Assembly: GCA_016703065.1 (NCBI GenBank)
Contig: JADJCU010000002.1
Coordinates: 372,001 to 436,000, forward strand
Reading direction: 5' to 3'
Length of the DNA stretch: 64,000 nucleotides
DNA from: a bacterium
Lineage (GTDB): Bacteria > Electryoneota > RPQS01
The position numbers were made by a program, and so were the translations under genes. The first letter of the stretch is position 1. The number at the start of each line of letters is the position of its first letter. Below the pieces are notes generated by a model. That model saw only the letters and a list, made by a program, of their open reading frames with translations, was not told the DNA's origin and searched no databases. Below are positions 34,902-45,462 of this stretch, piece by piece.

Positions 34902-36958
34902 ATGAACATGAAGAACATGGTTTTAGTTCTTGTTCTGATTGTGGCCGTTGCCGCAACGGCCGCTCCACAGCGACCAGGCTTAGTGGACTTGAGCAAGAAG
35001 GCACCCGTCGCGGGCCGTTCGAACGAAGACGTATCGAATGTAGGCGCCGTGCACCACCGTGCACCGAGCAACGGCTCGTTGGACGTAATCGGCACGCAGT
35101 ATGAGGCGGGCACGACGTGGTATGACTACCAGCACAACGGCACTGCCGGCAAGATGATCGGTGTAGACGATTTGGGATTTGTTCACGTTGCGTGGATGAA
35201 CGGTCAGGACGAGGCGTCGGTTGAACGTCACGCGTTCTACAACTGCTGGGACCCGACGACTCAGGATTGGCAGGAGCTGATTCCAGAGGGCGGTGTTCCG
35301 ATTGACAACGCACCGCGCGCAGGTTATGTCACGAACGCGGTGACTCCATTTGGATTCGCGTTCCCGGCGTACCATGCGACTCCGACCGGCGGCAGCGCAT
35401 TGAATTCGATCGTTGCGATCGACTTCCAGGCGGCAGCCGGCGCGTTTACTCCGTACAACCCTGAGCACACGGTTGCGGATCAGGTGCTTTGGCCGAAGAT
35501 CGTCGTTGACGAAGACAGCACGCTTCATGGGATTTCGACGTCGGATCCTGACACAGACCAGGGTTACTACTACTGGCGCGGCACGCCGTCGTATCAGGTG
35601 AATGACGGCATCACGTACGGTTTGGGCATTACGTTCACGACGTTTAACACGGGTGATCAGGTGATGTTGATGGGCAACGGCGAAGTGATTGCTCCGGACG
35701 TGGCTACGTCTCCTGTTTCGGATCGTGTTGCCATCGCGTTCAACGATTCTCGCGGCGGCGCGGCCGGCATTGGCCAGATTAACAACGACCTGAAGGTTGC
35801 GATTTCTGAAGACGGCGGTTTGAACTGGGCTCCTCCGTTCAACCTGACCGATTGGATTGCGTCGGACCTGGATTGCGCTTCGGGCGACACGATTGCCTGT
35901 AACGGCGACACGCTTCGTCCTTACACGGATATGTCGTTGCTGTTCGACTACAACGATCACCTGCACGTCGCATTTACGACGCGCACGCTGTTCGAGTACG
36001 GTTACTACGGCTCGACGACGATTCCTGATACGATTGCGTTCATCAACCTGTCGAGCATCTGGCATTGGTCGGAGCACACAGACGAGTTCTCGTGCGTCAC
36101 GAGCTACGATTCGATCGTGTTCTATGCAGATGGCGACTCGGTCTACGGCGACAACGCGTGGCAGCTGATGGTTCAGCGCCCGAGCCTTGCGATTGACACG
36201 GCGACGGACTGGATGTACTGTACGTATGTGAAGCATGACTCGGATCAGGTTTCCTCCAACTTGTGGATGAGCGCGGACGCGTTCGTGGCGGGTTCCTGCA
36301 ACCTGGGCCGCACGTGGTACAATTCGATCAACCTGACGAGCACGGTTACGCCGAATTTCGCTCCGGCTGGTGAGTGTATGCATGAGCGTGACGTCACGCT
36401 GGCGAAGCTTGTTACCTATGACGGCAGCGCTGGTTATCTGCACGTCCAGTACGAAGTTGACCACGACGTCGGTGGCGTTCCGCAGAGCGAAGGCGTTGCG
36501 ACGCAGAACCCGATGTACTACTTGCGTGTTCCGCTGGCTGACCTTGATTTCGTAGGCGAAGGCATGCGTGACTGGCTCAGCCGCAGATGCACATTGACGG
36601 CCGTCAGCACACCGGTACGGGCGATGTTCCGTTTGATCCGGAAAATCCTTGTTTAGGTGATCACGTTCGTTCGAATAATGACGTGTTGCCGACGACGTTC
36701 CAGCTGTATCAGAACTACCCGAACCCGTTCAACCCGTCGACGAACATTCAGTTTGACCTGATCAATTCGTCCGTTGTTACGCTGAAGGTGTTCAACGTGC
36801 TGGGCGAAGAAGTTGCGACGTTGGTCAACAACGAAGCACTCACGGCCGGTGCGCATACGGTTGAGTTTGACGCGTCGACTCTGTCGAGCGGTGTTTACAT
36901 GTATCGTTTGGAGTCAAACGGTATCGTGTCCACGCGCAAGATGGTCTTGATGAAGTAA
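34902..36958 (+). CDS. Secreted protein with T9SS sorting domain, frame break near 36572
   Basis: About 685 residues when the break is bridged; adding one C near 36572 joins GEGMRD to LAQPQMHIDGRQ. Signal peptide (1-22, ending in ATAAPQ). The body is a large beta-rich, probably propeller-like region (SDRVAIAFNDSRGG, DLKVAISEDGGLNW, HLHVAFTTRTLF), reminiscent of sialidase/BNR-type repeats, but no catalytic set is identified. The C-terminal sorting domain is textbook (YQNYPNPFNPSTNIQFDL, VFNVLGEEVATLV, SSGVYMYRLE, KMVLMK). It has its own promoter and a strong terminator, so is probably highly expressed. Confidence 0.8.
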
Positions 36959-37001
36959 TTTCTCAGCTGCATCGCAGTTAGAGAATCTTGGATCCTTGCA
37001 G

Positions 37002-37041
37002 GGGCCAGGTGTGAACCAAAGCGCACCTGGCCCTTGTTTTT
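37002..37041 (+). terminator. Strong rho-independent terminator
   Basis: GGGCCAGGTG (37002-37011) pairs with CACCTGGCCC (37024-37033), followed by TTGTTTTT. It ends the sorting-domain gene transcript. Confidence 0.88.
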
Positions 37042-37100
37042 GGAGTCGGTGTCTCGCATTGAGAACAGCATAAGTCGGGAAAGCAGGCGCGATAAGCGAT

Positions 37101-38144
37101 ATGTTTGTAGATCGGGCGAAAATATATGTTGCGGCAGGCAACGGTGGTGATAGGCGCGTTTCGTTTCTGCGGGAGGCGTTTCGTCCATTGGGCGGACCTG
37201 ACGGCGGGGACGGCGGGGACGGCGGCTCCGTCTACTTGATTGCTGATCCGCAGCTGCACACGCTCATGGATTTGCGGCATCAGGTCGAGTTCCGCGCGGA
37301 ACATGGCGAGATGGGGGGACGAAAGAAGTGCTCGGGCAAAGGCGGGAGAGATATTGAGCTGAAGCTCCCTGTAGGGACGCGGGTGTATACGGAAGACGGA
37401 CTGTTCGCCGACTTGTCCGATAGCGGGCAGCGGGTGTGTGTTGCTGAAGGCGGGCGCGGGGGCAAAGGGAACTACAGTTTCGTGTCGGCCCGGAATCAGG
37501 CGCCGCGCAAAGCGACGCTGGGGAAAGAGGGAATCGAGCGGAATCTGCTGCTCGAATTGCGCTTGATGGCCGATGTTGGGTTGGTGGGTCTGCCGAATGC
37601 GGGAAAGTCGACACTGTTGTCAATCATGACGGCAGCACGGCCAAAGATCGCGCCGTACCCGTTTACGACGCTGTCGCCGAATTTGGGGATTGTGCGGCCT
37701 ACGGAATACACGAGCTTTGTCCTGGCGGATCTGCCCGGCCTGATCGAGGGAGCATCGGAAGGCAAGGGGCTGGGGTATGATTTTCTGCGGCATGTTGAGC
37801 GAACCCGGGTTCTACTCTTTCTGCTTGACTGCACGAGCGAAGATATGAAGGCGGATTTGAAGGTGCTGAAGGCCGAACTGAAGCGCTGGAATCCTGATTT
37901 GCTTAAACGGCCCGCTCTGATTGTCCTGTCAAAGGTGGACTTATTGCCTGAAGGGGCACCGCCGCCGAAGGGTCCGTGGAAACACGTCATCTCATCGGCG
38001 ACAAACACGGGAATTGAGGAGCTGATCCAGAAACTCTGGAAGCAGCTCGAAACGGCTCCGCTGCCGACTATTTTTCGAGAGCCTGAGGAGCTGCCAAGTA
38101 ATGTCTCGGTGCGCCGTGAACAGTCGGAGGATGAGTGGGAATGA
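37101..38144 (+). CDS. obgE: Obg-family GTPase
   Basis: 347 residues. The Gly-rich Obg fold (AAGNGGDRRVSFLREAF, GGPDGGDGGDGGSV, GGRGGKGN) precedes a GTPase domain with G1 GLPNAGKST (about 163-171), G3 DLPGLIEGA and G4 LSKVDL. It acts with the large ribosomal subunit in late assembly and links growth to GTP/ppGpp. The usual first residue FVD is present. The stop overlaps dprA's ATG. The C-terminal OCT extension is absent, as in many Gram-negatives. Confidence 0.95.
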   Translation: MFVDRAKIYVAAGNGGDRRVSFLREAFRPLGGPDGGDGGDGGSVYLIADPQLHTLMDLRHQVEFRAEHGEMGGRKKCSGKGGRDIELKLPVGTRVYTEDGLFADLSDSGQRVCVAEGGRGGKGNYSFVSARNQAPRKATLGKEGIERNLLLELRLMADVGLVGLPNAGKSTLLSIMTAARPKIAPYPFTTLSPNLGIVRPTEYTSFVLADLPGLIEGASEGKGLGYDFLRHVERTRVLLFLLDCTSEDMKADLKVLKAELKRWNPDLLKRPALIVLSKVDLLPEGAPPPKGPWKHVISSATNTGIEELIQKLWKQLETAPLPTIFREPEELPSNVSVRREQSEDEWE

Positions 38145-39239
38145 CCGACGGCGAGAAGATCGCGCTGTTGAATTTGCTTGGAGTCGCCGGGCTTGGTTCG
38201 GGTCTGGCCATTCGGCTTGTTCGGGAGTTTGGCCAGCCTTCGCGAGTGTATGAAGCAGGAGACGGAGCGCTGCGTACGGTTCCACGCCTCGGGGAGCGGG
38301 TGATTGAAGGCATTCGCAAGACGAAATCTGATGCCAGTGGGGGCGTCCAACAGTTTGAAGCGGCGCGAGCTGCTGGAGCGCAAGTGATTGGCTATTGGGA
38401 CGACGAGTTTCCGCCGCTGCTGAAGGAGCTCGAGCAGGATTCGCCTGCAGTGCTTTTTGTGCGGGGCAAGCTCGCGCCGTCGGCAAAGCGCGTGGCCTTT
38501 GTAGGAACGCGGCGGGCAAGCGATTACGGCAAGCGCATGTGCCGGGAGTTAATCGGGGCTGGCCGCTTCGGGCGTGCATGTTGTGAGCGGCTTGGCGAGT
38601 GGGATCGACGGCGCGGCCCATCAGGCAGCACTCGAGAAGAGCCTGATCACGGAAGCTGTGTTTGGCTGCGGGATCGACATTATCTATCCTGAATCACACA
38701 AGGGCATCGCTGAGCAGATAGTCGCGCAAGGCGGCGCGTTGATGTCCGAGTATGGTCCGGGCGTAGAACCGACGGTCTACACATTTCCGCAGCGGAACCG
38801 CATCATCGCCGGACTTTCCTCGGTAACCATAGTTGTTGAAGCACCTGATCGCAGCGGGGCCTTGATTACTGCCCGGCAAGCGGCATCGTTCGGCCGCGAA
38901 GTGGGGGCGGTGCCGGGTTTCGTAACGGGCGGCAAGGCGACGGGTTGTCATGGCTTGATCAAAGAGGGCGCGGCACTGGTCGATTCGGCGCAGGATATTC
39001 TCGATTTGCTGCAATTGCGCGCGCGGGCGGTTGAGCCTGCACACGCAGCGCCCCGGCCCGATCTTCCAGAGACGGAAGCGAAGCTCTGGGAGCTTGTGCC
39101 GCCGGACGACAAAATTCACATCGATATGTTAGTAGAGAGGACCTCGCAAGGACCGGGCGAGGTGTTGAGTCGATTACTCATGCTTGAACTCAAGGGCTTT
39201 ATCAAACAACTTCCCGGAAAGTACTTTGTCCGTGCTTAG
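38141..39239 (+). CDS. dprA: DNA processing protein DprA, frame break near 38556
   Basis: About 365 residues when the break at the G run 38555-38558 is bridged. It binds incoming single-stranded DNA and loads RecA during transformation; together with the pilus genes it suggests natural competence. SAM-like N-terminus (LLNLLGVAGLGSGLA), then the Rossmann-like core: FVGTRRASDYG, VVSGLASGIDGAAHQAAL, VFGCGIDIIYPESH, TFPQRNRIIAGLS and a C-terminal winged helix (IHIDMLVERT). The ATG at 38141 overlaps the obgE stop (ATGA), with CGGAGG upstream. Confidence 0.9.
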
Positions 39240-40532
39240 TCTGGCCCATCGATATCTACCGCCAGTTTGGCTGCAGGCCAAGCGGATCGTCGTGTTCGAG
39301 GACTCGGTCAGCGTGCCATCGCTGTTTCCGATGAATGTGCTCAGGCCATCGTGGGAGATTCGGGCGGGATTGGGGCCGTTGGTGGATTGGTTAAGAGGCC
39401 TCCGCACGGCGGGCTATTCTGTGGCCCTTCGGGCGCGGGGTGAGTTGCAGGTTCGAGCGCGGGAGATGGCCGGATTTGACGATTCGTGGCAGCCAGCGAA
39501 CGAACCCGTCGTATTCATGAACGGGCGGCTGTTGCGGCTTCCGGCGTGGAACGGGGAGCTGCCATCGGCCGTAATGGATTCAGCCGGGCAGGTGTTGTGG
39601 GCGATGCTTCCGGGCGAGGCGGCTTCGAAAATCTTGCCGCTCAGCGGAACCGAGATTGGTCACGCTCTCGTTAAACAGGTAGGAACTGGGGTGCATGCGT
39701 CACAAGCCGGGGTGTTAGCGGCTGAATATGTTTGGGATTACATGGCCTGCAACGATCAACTGCTGACGACCGGCCTGGCTGAGGAAGGTGACTTGTTGCT
39801 GGAGTCACCTCGGTTGACCGGGCTCCCGGCGGGTGTCCATCTGGTGGGGGATTCCGCGGTCTATTGCGGCGCAGGAACGCGATTGTTTCCGACGGTTGTT
39901 TTGGATACTTCGGACGGGCCAATTTGGCTGGGTGCAGACGTTACCATTGAACCACACTGCTTTCTGAAGGGTCCGTTGGCAATCGGGGAGCATGGCCGGT
40001 TGAAGGCGGGAACAACTTTGTACACGAATTCGAGTTTCGGACCTCACTGCCGGGTGTCGGGCGAGATAAGCAACTCGATTCTGCAAGGCTATGTGAACAA
40101 GCAGCACGCTGGATTCCTGGGCAACAGTCACATTGGGTCGTGGGTAAACTTCGGAGCGGACACAACGGTGTCGAATCTGCGGAATGATTATGAGCCGGTA
40201 AGAGTGAAGTTGGGACAGAAGCTGGTCAACAGCGGGCGGCAGTTTGTCGGACTGCTCTGCGGTGATCATACGCGGAGCGGAATCAACACGATGTTTAACA
40301 CGGGGACTGTAGTCGGAGTCGCGGCGAACGTTTATGGCGGCGGCTATCCGACACGGTTCATTCGCAGTTTTTCGTGGGGCGGGAAGGATGGATTTCACAC
40401 GGAGCCGCTGGCGCGGACGCCTCGAGTCCCTTCGTGTGGGCAATGAGTCGCCGCAGTCAGACTTTGTCGGCGGCGGAGGAGGAGCTGCTGCAGCATTACG
40501 ACCGAATAGTCAAGCAGGAGACGCAGGATTGA
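39232..40532 (+). CDS. GlmU-like sugar nucleotidyltransferase/hexapeptide protein, frame break near 40420
   Basis: About 433 residues from a GTG at 39232, overlapping the dprA end. The first third resembles the degenerate nucleotidyltransferase domain of 'GLMUC' proteins (IVVFEDS, LRPSWEIRAG). The last half is a left-handed beta-helix of hexapeptide repeats (IWLGADVTIEPHCFLKGPLAIGE, LGNSHIGSWVNFGADT, NTGTVVGVAANVYGGG). The true C-terminus (ATG-like MSRRSQTLSAAEEELL to QETQD) is encoded in another frame, ending at 40532; one base is wrong around 40410-40440. Likely acts on a sugar-1-phosphate in cell-wall or polysaccharide synthesis; substrate unknown. Confidence 0.72.
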
Positions 40533-42154
40533 AGACACGTAACTACTACGCGATGGCCGTCTTTGGGATGATTGTTCTTGGCGCGGGACTGTTGTGGGGT
40601 CCTGTTCTGCTGGCAGACAATCCGGGCGACGTGAACATGCAGCTTAACAAGCTGAACTACATCCTGCGGGCCGTTCGCGACAATTATGTTGAGGACCCTG
40701 ATGCCGCGAAGCTGCTTGAAGGCGCGATCGAGGGAATGCTGCGGGAGCTTGATCCGCACTCGGTGTATATTCCGGCGGAACAGCAGGCGAAGATCACCGA
40801 GCAGTTCCGCGGCGACTTTGAAGGCATCGGCATACAGTTTACAATTCAGAATGACTGGTTGACAGTCATTTCGCCGATTCCCGGCACACCAGCGGATCGG
40901 CTTGGAATCCGTGCGGGTGACAAGATTACGCATATCGACGGCCTGTCCGCGTATGGCATCTCGAATGAAGAGGTGTTTGAGAAACTGCGCGGCGAGAAGG
41001 GGACATCTGTACGCGTCACAATTGATCGTCCGTCCATAGAGGTTCCGCTCGAGTTTGAAATTGTGCGGGACAAGATACCCATTTTCTCGGTCGGCGCGTC
41101 GTTCATGCTGCCCGACAAGGAGACGGGTTATGTTCGGATCACACAGTTCACGGCGCGGACGACAGAGGAAGTCGTGGCAGCACTGGACAGTCTGCAAGGC
41201 GCGGGTATGAAGCGATTGATGCTTGACCTGCGCGGCAATCCTGGCGGCTATCTCGATCAGGCGTGGCGCGTGGCGGATTTGTTCATGCCGCGAAAGGACA
41301 TGCTGCTGGTCTATACCAAAGGGCGGACGCCGCGGTCGAATTCGGAATTCCGGTCGACCGGCATGGGAGTGAAGTACGATATGCCGCTGGTAGTGCTAAT
41401 CAATCACGGCAGCGCCTCGGCGTCGGAGATTGTTGCCGGTGCAATTCAAGATCACGACCGCGGCATGGTGGTCGGGCAGGTGAGTTTCGGCAAGGGTTTG
41501 GTGCAGACGCCGTATCCGATGCCGGACGGTTCGGTAGTGCGGATCACCACGGCGCGCTATTACACACCGACGGGGCGATTGATTCAACGGCCCTATGACA
41601 AGGGAATCGCGGAGTACGTGATGGAAGGCCGCGATGAAGAGGATCCGAACGCTTTGGAGATTGCCGAGCGGGACACGACGCCGCGCGAGAAATTTACGAC
41701 CGACGGTGGGCGAGTTGTGTTTGGCGGCGGCGGCATCACACCGGACAGTACAATAGCTCCGCGCAAGACGAATGCACTGACTGCGCAGCTATTCAGCAAG
41801 CGGATGTACTTTGAGTACGCGTCGGATTTTGTCGTCAAGCATCCGGAGCGACCCGAGGACTTCGCGACCTTTTCGCGGGATTTTCAGGTCACGGATGAGA
41901 TGTTGTCGGAGTTTCGCGCGCTTTGCGAGGAAAAGAAGATCGAAGTCGACGACGCGCGCTGGGAGCAGGACCTCTATTTCACGAAGTCTCAGATCCGGAG
42001 CGAAATCGCCGGGCTTCAGTTTAATGACCGCGACTCGTATATCCTGATCCGCCTTCAAGACGACGATCAGGTACAGGGTGCTCTCGGGTTATTTGACGCG
42101 GCAAAAGAGATTGCCTCGTCCGCTACCAAGGCTCCCAAGACGGGTCGCCAGTAA
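40529..42154 (+). CDS. ctpA: C-terminal processing protease (S41 family, CtpA/Prc-like)
   Basis: 541 residues from TTG at 40529, which overlaps the stop of the preceding gene (TTGA). A membrane/signal helix (8-28) leads to a PDZ domain (VISPIPGTPADRLGIRAGDKI) and the S41 core with MLDLRGNPGGYLDQA, the nucleophile in NHGSASASEIVAGA and the Lys in VGQVSFGKGLVQT. It cleaves C-termini of periplasmic proteins and affects envelope turnover. The C-terminal ~130 residues after RTNALTAQL are helical and of family-typical type. Confidence 0.9.
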   Translation: MKTRNYYAMAVFGMIVLGAGLLWGPVLLADNPGDVNMQLNKLNYILRAVRDNYVEDPDAAKLLEGAIEGMLRELDPHSVYIPAEQQAKITEQFRGDFEGIGIQFTIQNDWLTVISPIPGTPADRLGIRAGDKITHIDGLSAYGISNEEVFEKLRGEKGTSVRVTIDRPSIEVPLEFEIVRDKIPIFSVGASFMLPDKETGYVRITQFTARTTEEVVAALDSLQGAGMKRLMLDLRGNPGGYLDQAWRVADLFMPRKDMLLVYTKGRTPRSNSEFRSTGMGVKYDMPLVVLINHGSASASEIVAGAIQDHDRGMVVGQVSFGKGLVQTPYPMPDGSVVRITTARYYTPTGRLIQRPYDKGIAEYVMEGRDEEDPNALEIAERDTTPREKFTTDGGRVVFGGGGITPDSTIAPRKTNALTAQLFSKRMYFEYASDFVVKHPERPEDFATFSRDFQVTDEMLSEFRALCEEKKIEVDDARWEQDLYFTKSQIRSEIAGLQFNDRDSYILIRLQDDDQVQGALGLFDAAKEIASSATKAPKTGRQ

Positions 42155-42245
42155 GTAGCTGTAAATATTCCAAATCTGCAAGACTGACTAAACGGGTACC
42201 GGGAGCGGCAGCAAGGGGCGGAAACCGGATTAATGAAATGCTAAC

Positions 42246-42274
42246 TTGCTCTTTTTGCATAGGTTGGCTATATT
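42246..42274 (+). promoter_or_regulatory. Promoter for the TPR-exbB-exbD-tonB cluster
   Basis: TTGCTC (42246-42251), 17-base spacer, TATATT (42269-42274), about 60 bases before the TPR gene. Confidence 0.5.
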
Positions 42275-42334
42275 GCCGGGACATAGTTCTTCCTCAATTC
42301 GATCCCTGTGGGCCCCGGGGATTCTCCAAATCGT

Positions 42335-44131
42335 ATGAACTTCCGAACCTCATTATTGTGTGTTTTCGCACTGTCTCTGGTCGTGGCCGGGACAGCGCTT
42401 GCAGCTAAGAACGAGCCGTTAGACCGTGCGCGTGAGCTTGCCAAGTCCGGCAACTGGGATGTAGTCCAGTCGCTGGCAGAGGAGGCGACGAGTATCGATC
42501 CGAAGAGCGACGAGGGCTGGCGGCTGCGGGGCCGAGCCGGTCTGTTTTTCGGCGATACTTTAACCGCGATCTCTCACCTTGAGAAGGCAGTCGAACTGAA
42601 TCCGAAGTCGGCAGACGCCGTGGTTGACCTGACTACGCTGTATGTTGGCATGAACAAAGTGGATGACGCGCATCGGGTGGTATCGGCTGCGGAAGCAAAA
42701 GACCCGAAAGGCAAGATCGACGAGATCAAGGTATCGCGGGCATTGATTCTTGGCAAGCAGGGCAAGATTGGTGAAGCGACGCCGATTTTGGCGAGCGCGA
42801 CGGCGAAGCATCCGGACAATCCGTTGTATCCGTTGATGCTTGCGCGCATTTACAACAATGCGAATGTCGCACAGTTGGCGTCCGACAATTACGCGAAGGC
42901 GTGGGCACTGGATGAAGGCAATCCTGATATTGCGTTTGAGTATGGTCAGGTGCTACTCTCGCAGAAGCAATACGACGAAGCGGATCGGCTGTTCAAGATT
43001 GTGCAGGAGCGCGATCCGGACAATAAGCAAGTGGACTATCTGCGCGGGCGTTTGCGGTATGCGGCGAAGCGCTTTTTTGAGGCATCGACGGAGTTTCAGA
43101 AATCGGTCGATAAGGACCCTGAGAATTTCCTCGCAAATTACTGGTTAGGGCGCAGCTTTGTAGACTTTTCGAAGGCCGAGAAGAAGAACCTGTATGCGGC
43201 GGCGATCGCACCGCTGCGCAAGGCGCTTTCGCTGAAGCCGGAGCGAACGGATATTGCGATGTCGCTGGCTGAGGCGGAATATTTCGTTGGTCGTTCGACG
43301 TTTTATGCGGCGCAGGGAGATTCGATGCCCGCGGAATCGCGGACGCGGATGGCGGACGAGTTTGACAAGCAGGCTGAGACGTATGCGACGGCGGAGCCGG
43401 AGTTCTCGGGGAAGTACAGGTCGACGGTCACGACGCTACGAGATCCGGCGGCGGTTTTGGACGGCAAGCATCCCTTGCGCGCCGACCTGCTCCGGATGTC
43501 GACGGCGATCATGCTTCACGCGGTGGCCGGGGCGCCCGAGTTGGCCAAGCAGCAGGATGTCTATGCCAATGTTGCGCGTGCCTTTGATAAGGTTGAGATG
43601 CTGGACTCGGCAGTATTCTACACAGATAAACAGCTCGAATTGACTCCGGATTCGCAGAGCGATGTTACGCGTAAGGTCAGTTTGCTGCAACGGATGAACG
43701 ATCAGGCGCGGCTGGCGGAGTATTTGAACGTTCTGGCGGCGGACACGGCCATGCTCGACCGATACGGTTTAATCTTGGTGAACAGCTATATCGAGACGAA
43801 GCAGTACGATTTGGCGCGGGAGGCCGCGCACAAGGTGATTGCGCGTGACCCGGGGAATTGTGACGCGCACCAGTTGAACGCGTACATTGATTTGAAGCGC
43901 GAGCGCTACGGTGCCGCGATTTCGGCGCTCTTAGAGGGGGTGCGGGCGTGTCCGAACAATTCGGACCTGTGGGTTTTTCTGGGGGACAGCTACTATTTTT
44001 CGAACGAGAATGACAAGCCGACTGTTCAGAAGGCCAAGGATGCCTATTGCAAGGCGTGCAATTTGGGCAATTCGACAGGCTGTGAGAAGTGTGAACAGAT
44101 TGGACAGATATTACAACAAATGAGAAGATAA
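42335..44131 (+). CDS. Periplasmic TPR-repeat protein
   Basis: 598 residues from the ATG at 42335; an in-frame GTG upstream (42308) is less likely. Signal peptide ending in GTALAAK. Some twelve tetratricopeptide-like helical pairs follow (AISHLEKAVELNPKSADAVVDL, ANVAQLASDNYAKAWALDEGN, YDEADRLFKIVQERDPDN). The end has a small Cys set (CNLGNSTGCEKCEQIG). TPR proteins of this place, ahead of exbB/exbD/tonB, are thought to scaffold envelope complexes; the partner is unknown. A promoter lies just upstream. Confidence 0.8.
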   Translation: MNFRTSLLCVFALSLVVAGTALAAKNEPLDRARELAKSGNWDVVQSLAEEATSIDPKSDEGWRLRGRAGLFFGDTLTAISHLEKAVELNPKSADAVVDLTTLYVGMNKVDDAHRVVSAAEAKDPKGKIDEIKVSRALILGKQGKIGEATPILASATAKHPDNPLYPLMLARIYNNANVAQLASDNYAKAWALDEGNPDIAFEYGQVLLSQKQYDEADRLFKIVQERDPDNKQVDYLRGRLRYAAKRFFEASTEFQKSVDKDPENFLANYWLGRSFVDFSKAEKKNLYAAAIAPLRKALSLKPERTDIAMSLAEAEYFVGRSTFYAAQGDSMPAESRTRMADEFDKQAETYATAEPEFSGKYRSTVTTLRDPAAVLDGKHPLRADLLRMSTAIMLHAVAGAPELAKQQDVYANVARAFDKVEMLDSAVFYTDKQLELTPDSQSDVTRKVSLLQRMNDQARLAEYLNVLAADTAMLDRYGLILVNSYIETKQYDLAREAAHKVIARDPGNCDAHQLNAYIDLKRERYGAAISALLEGVRACPNNSDLWVFLGDSYYFSNENDKPTVQKAKDAYCKACNLGNSTGCEKCEQIGQILQQMRR

Positions 44132-44176
44132 ACCTCCAATCCCCAACTTCACCAGATTGGACAAAGGAACCTTAGT

Positions 44177-44935
44177 ATGAAGCAAGGCACTTTCACGACT
44201 ATAACGCTGGTCGCAGCGTTGGCGCTATCGCTGGTTTTCTATTACGGCTTACTTCCTTCGATGGACAAGGGCGTCCAGGAGACGCCGTTGATTCACCAGA
44301 TCGCATTGGCGGGGCCGATTGTACCGCTCTTGATCACGCTGACGCTGATGCTGTTGACGTTTATTGTTGAACGTATCATTACGTTGGGCAAGGCGCGGGG
44401 TTCGCGACCGTTGCCGGTGTATTTCTCGGAATTCACAAAGGCCGTGCGCGAAGGCAAGTACGACCACGCGATCAAGGTGTCGGACAACCAGCGCGGTTCG
44501 GCTGCGGCGGTTTTGAAGGCTGGCGCGGAACAGTGGGTTCGCGTGGCGAGTGATAAGAGTGTGCACATCGAGAAGAAGATCTCCGAAACTCAGCGCGCGA
44601 TCAATGAGGCGCGTCTTTTGGAAGTCCCGTTCCTTGAAAGAAATCTGATCGCGCTGTCGACGATCGCCTCGGTGGCGACGATGGTGGGTCTGTTGGGCAC
44701 GACGATCGGTGCGATTCGTTCGTTCGCGGCCATGTCTACGCAGGGCGCACCGAACGCGGCGGAGCTTGCGCGCGGTATTTCGGAAGCTCTTGTCAACACA
44801 GCGTTGGGTCTGTTCGCCGCGATTTGCGGTATTGTGGCGTACAACTTCTTCGTGAACAAGGTTGACCAGTTCAACTACGAGATTGACGAAGCGGCCTATC
44901 TGATGGTTGAGATTCTGAAGGACAAAGAAGCATAA
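44177..44935 (+). CDS. exbB: MotA/TolQ/ExbB proton channel family protein
   Basis: 252 residues. Three membrane helices (about 8-28, 45-66 and the pair around 165-225) with the family core LLGTTIGAIRSFAAMS and AALVNTALGLFAAICGIVAYN-type stretch. With ExbD it forms the proton-driven motor that moves TonB. The long cytosolic loop and order ahead of exbD fit ExbB. It lies 45 bases after the TPR gene. Confidence 0.9.
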   Translation: MKQGTFTTITLVAALALSLVFYYGLLPSMDKGVQETPLIHQIALAGPIVPLLITLTLMLLTFIVERIITLGKARGSRPLPVYFSEFTKAVREGKYDHAIKVSDNQRGSAAAVLKAGAEQWVRVASDKSVHIEKKISETQRAINEARLLEVPFLERNLIALSTIASVATMVGLLGTTIGAIRSFAAMSTQGAPNAAELARGISEALVNTALGLFAAICGIVAYNFFVNKVDQFNYEIDEAAYLMVEILKDKEA

Positions 44936-44973
44936 TCCGTCCCGGGACAACGACCTAACTTTAAGGACAGATT

Positions 44974-45450
44974 ATGGCTGCTCCCAAGAAACGCCGAATC
45001 CCGGTCAGTATCGACATGACGCCGATGGTGGACATTGCATTCCTGCTCCTCATCTTTTTCATGTCGACGACGGTATTCAAGAAGCCGGCGGAAGTAGAAG
45101 TGCAGACGCCGTCGTCGCACTCGACCAGTCAGCTTCCGGAAACGGGGATCATCGTGATTACCGTTCCCAAAGACAGTCGCGTATTTATGACGCTTGACAA
45201 TGCCGCCCTCGACGTACAAACGGGGCTCGCACAGGTGCAAGGGCACCAGACGCGCGGTGTAGAATTTCAGCCCGACTCAATTGGCAAGGTGATTGACAAA
45301 CTGATTGTCCGGGACCGCATTGAGATAAATAAGGTTGTGCTGAAGGCCGACAAAGAGGCCGAGTACGGGACCATTGAGAAGATCATGCGTGTGCTCCAGA
45401 AGAACCAACTCTACTTCGTGAACATGGTCACGGAAGTGGAAGAAAGCTAA
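44974..45450 (+). CDS. exbD: Biopolymer transport protein ExbD (first copy)
   Basis: 158 residues. A short basic N-terminus, then the signature IDMTPMVDIAFLLLIFFMSTTVF with the essential membrane Asp, followed by a periplasmic domain. It is a stator subunit with ExbB. A second copy follows after 12 bases, a common arrangement in FCB bacteria. Confidence 0.9.
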   Translation: MAAPKKRRIPVSIDMTPMVDIAFLLLIFFMSTTVFKKPAEVEVQTPSSHSTSQLPETGIIVITVPKDSRVFMTLDNAALDVQTGLAQVQGHQTRGVEFQPDSIGKVIDKLIVRDRIEINKVVLKADKEAEYGTIEKIMRVLQKNQLYFVNMVTEVEES

Positions 45451-45462
45451 AGGAGTCATACA

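Noticed and set aside
34980..36464. 494-codon leftward open frame opposite the secreted protein
   Set aside because: Antisense shadow, rich in Arg and Val; the + strand gene has a signal peptide and sorting domain.
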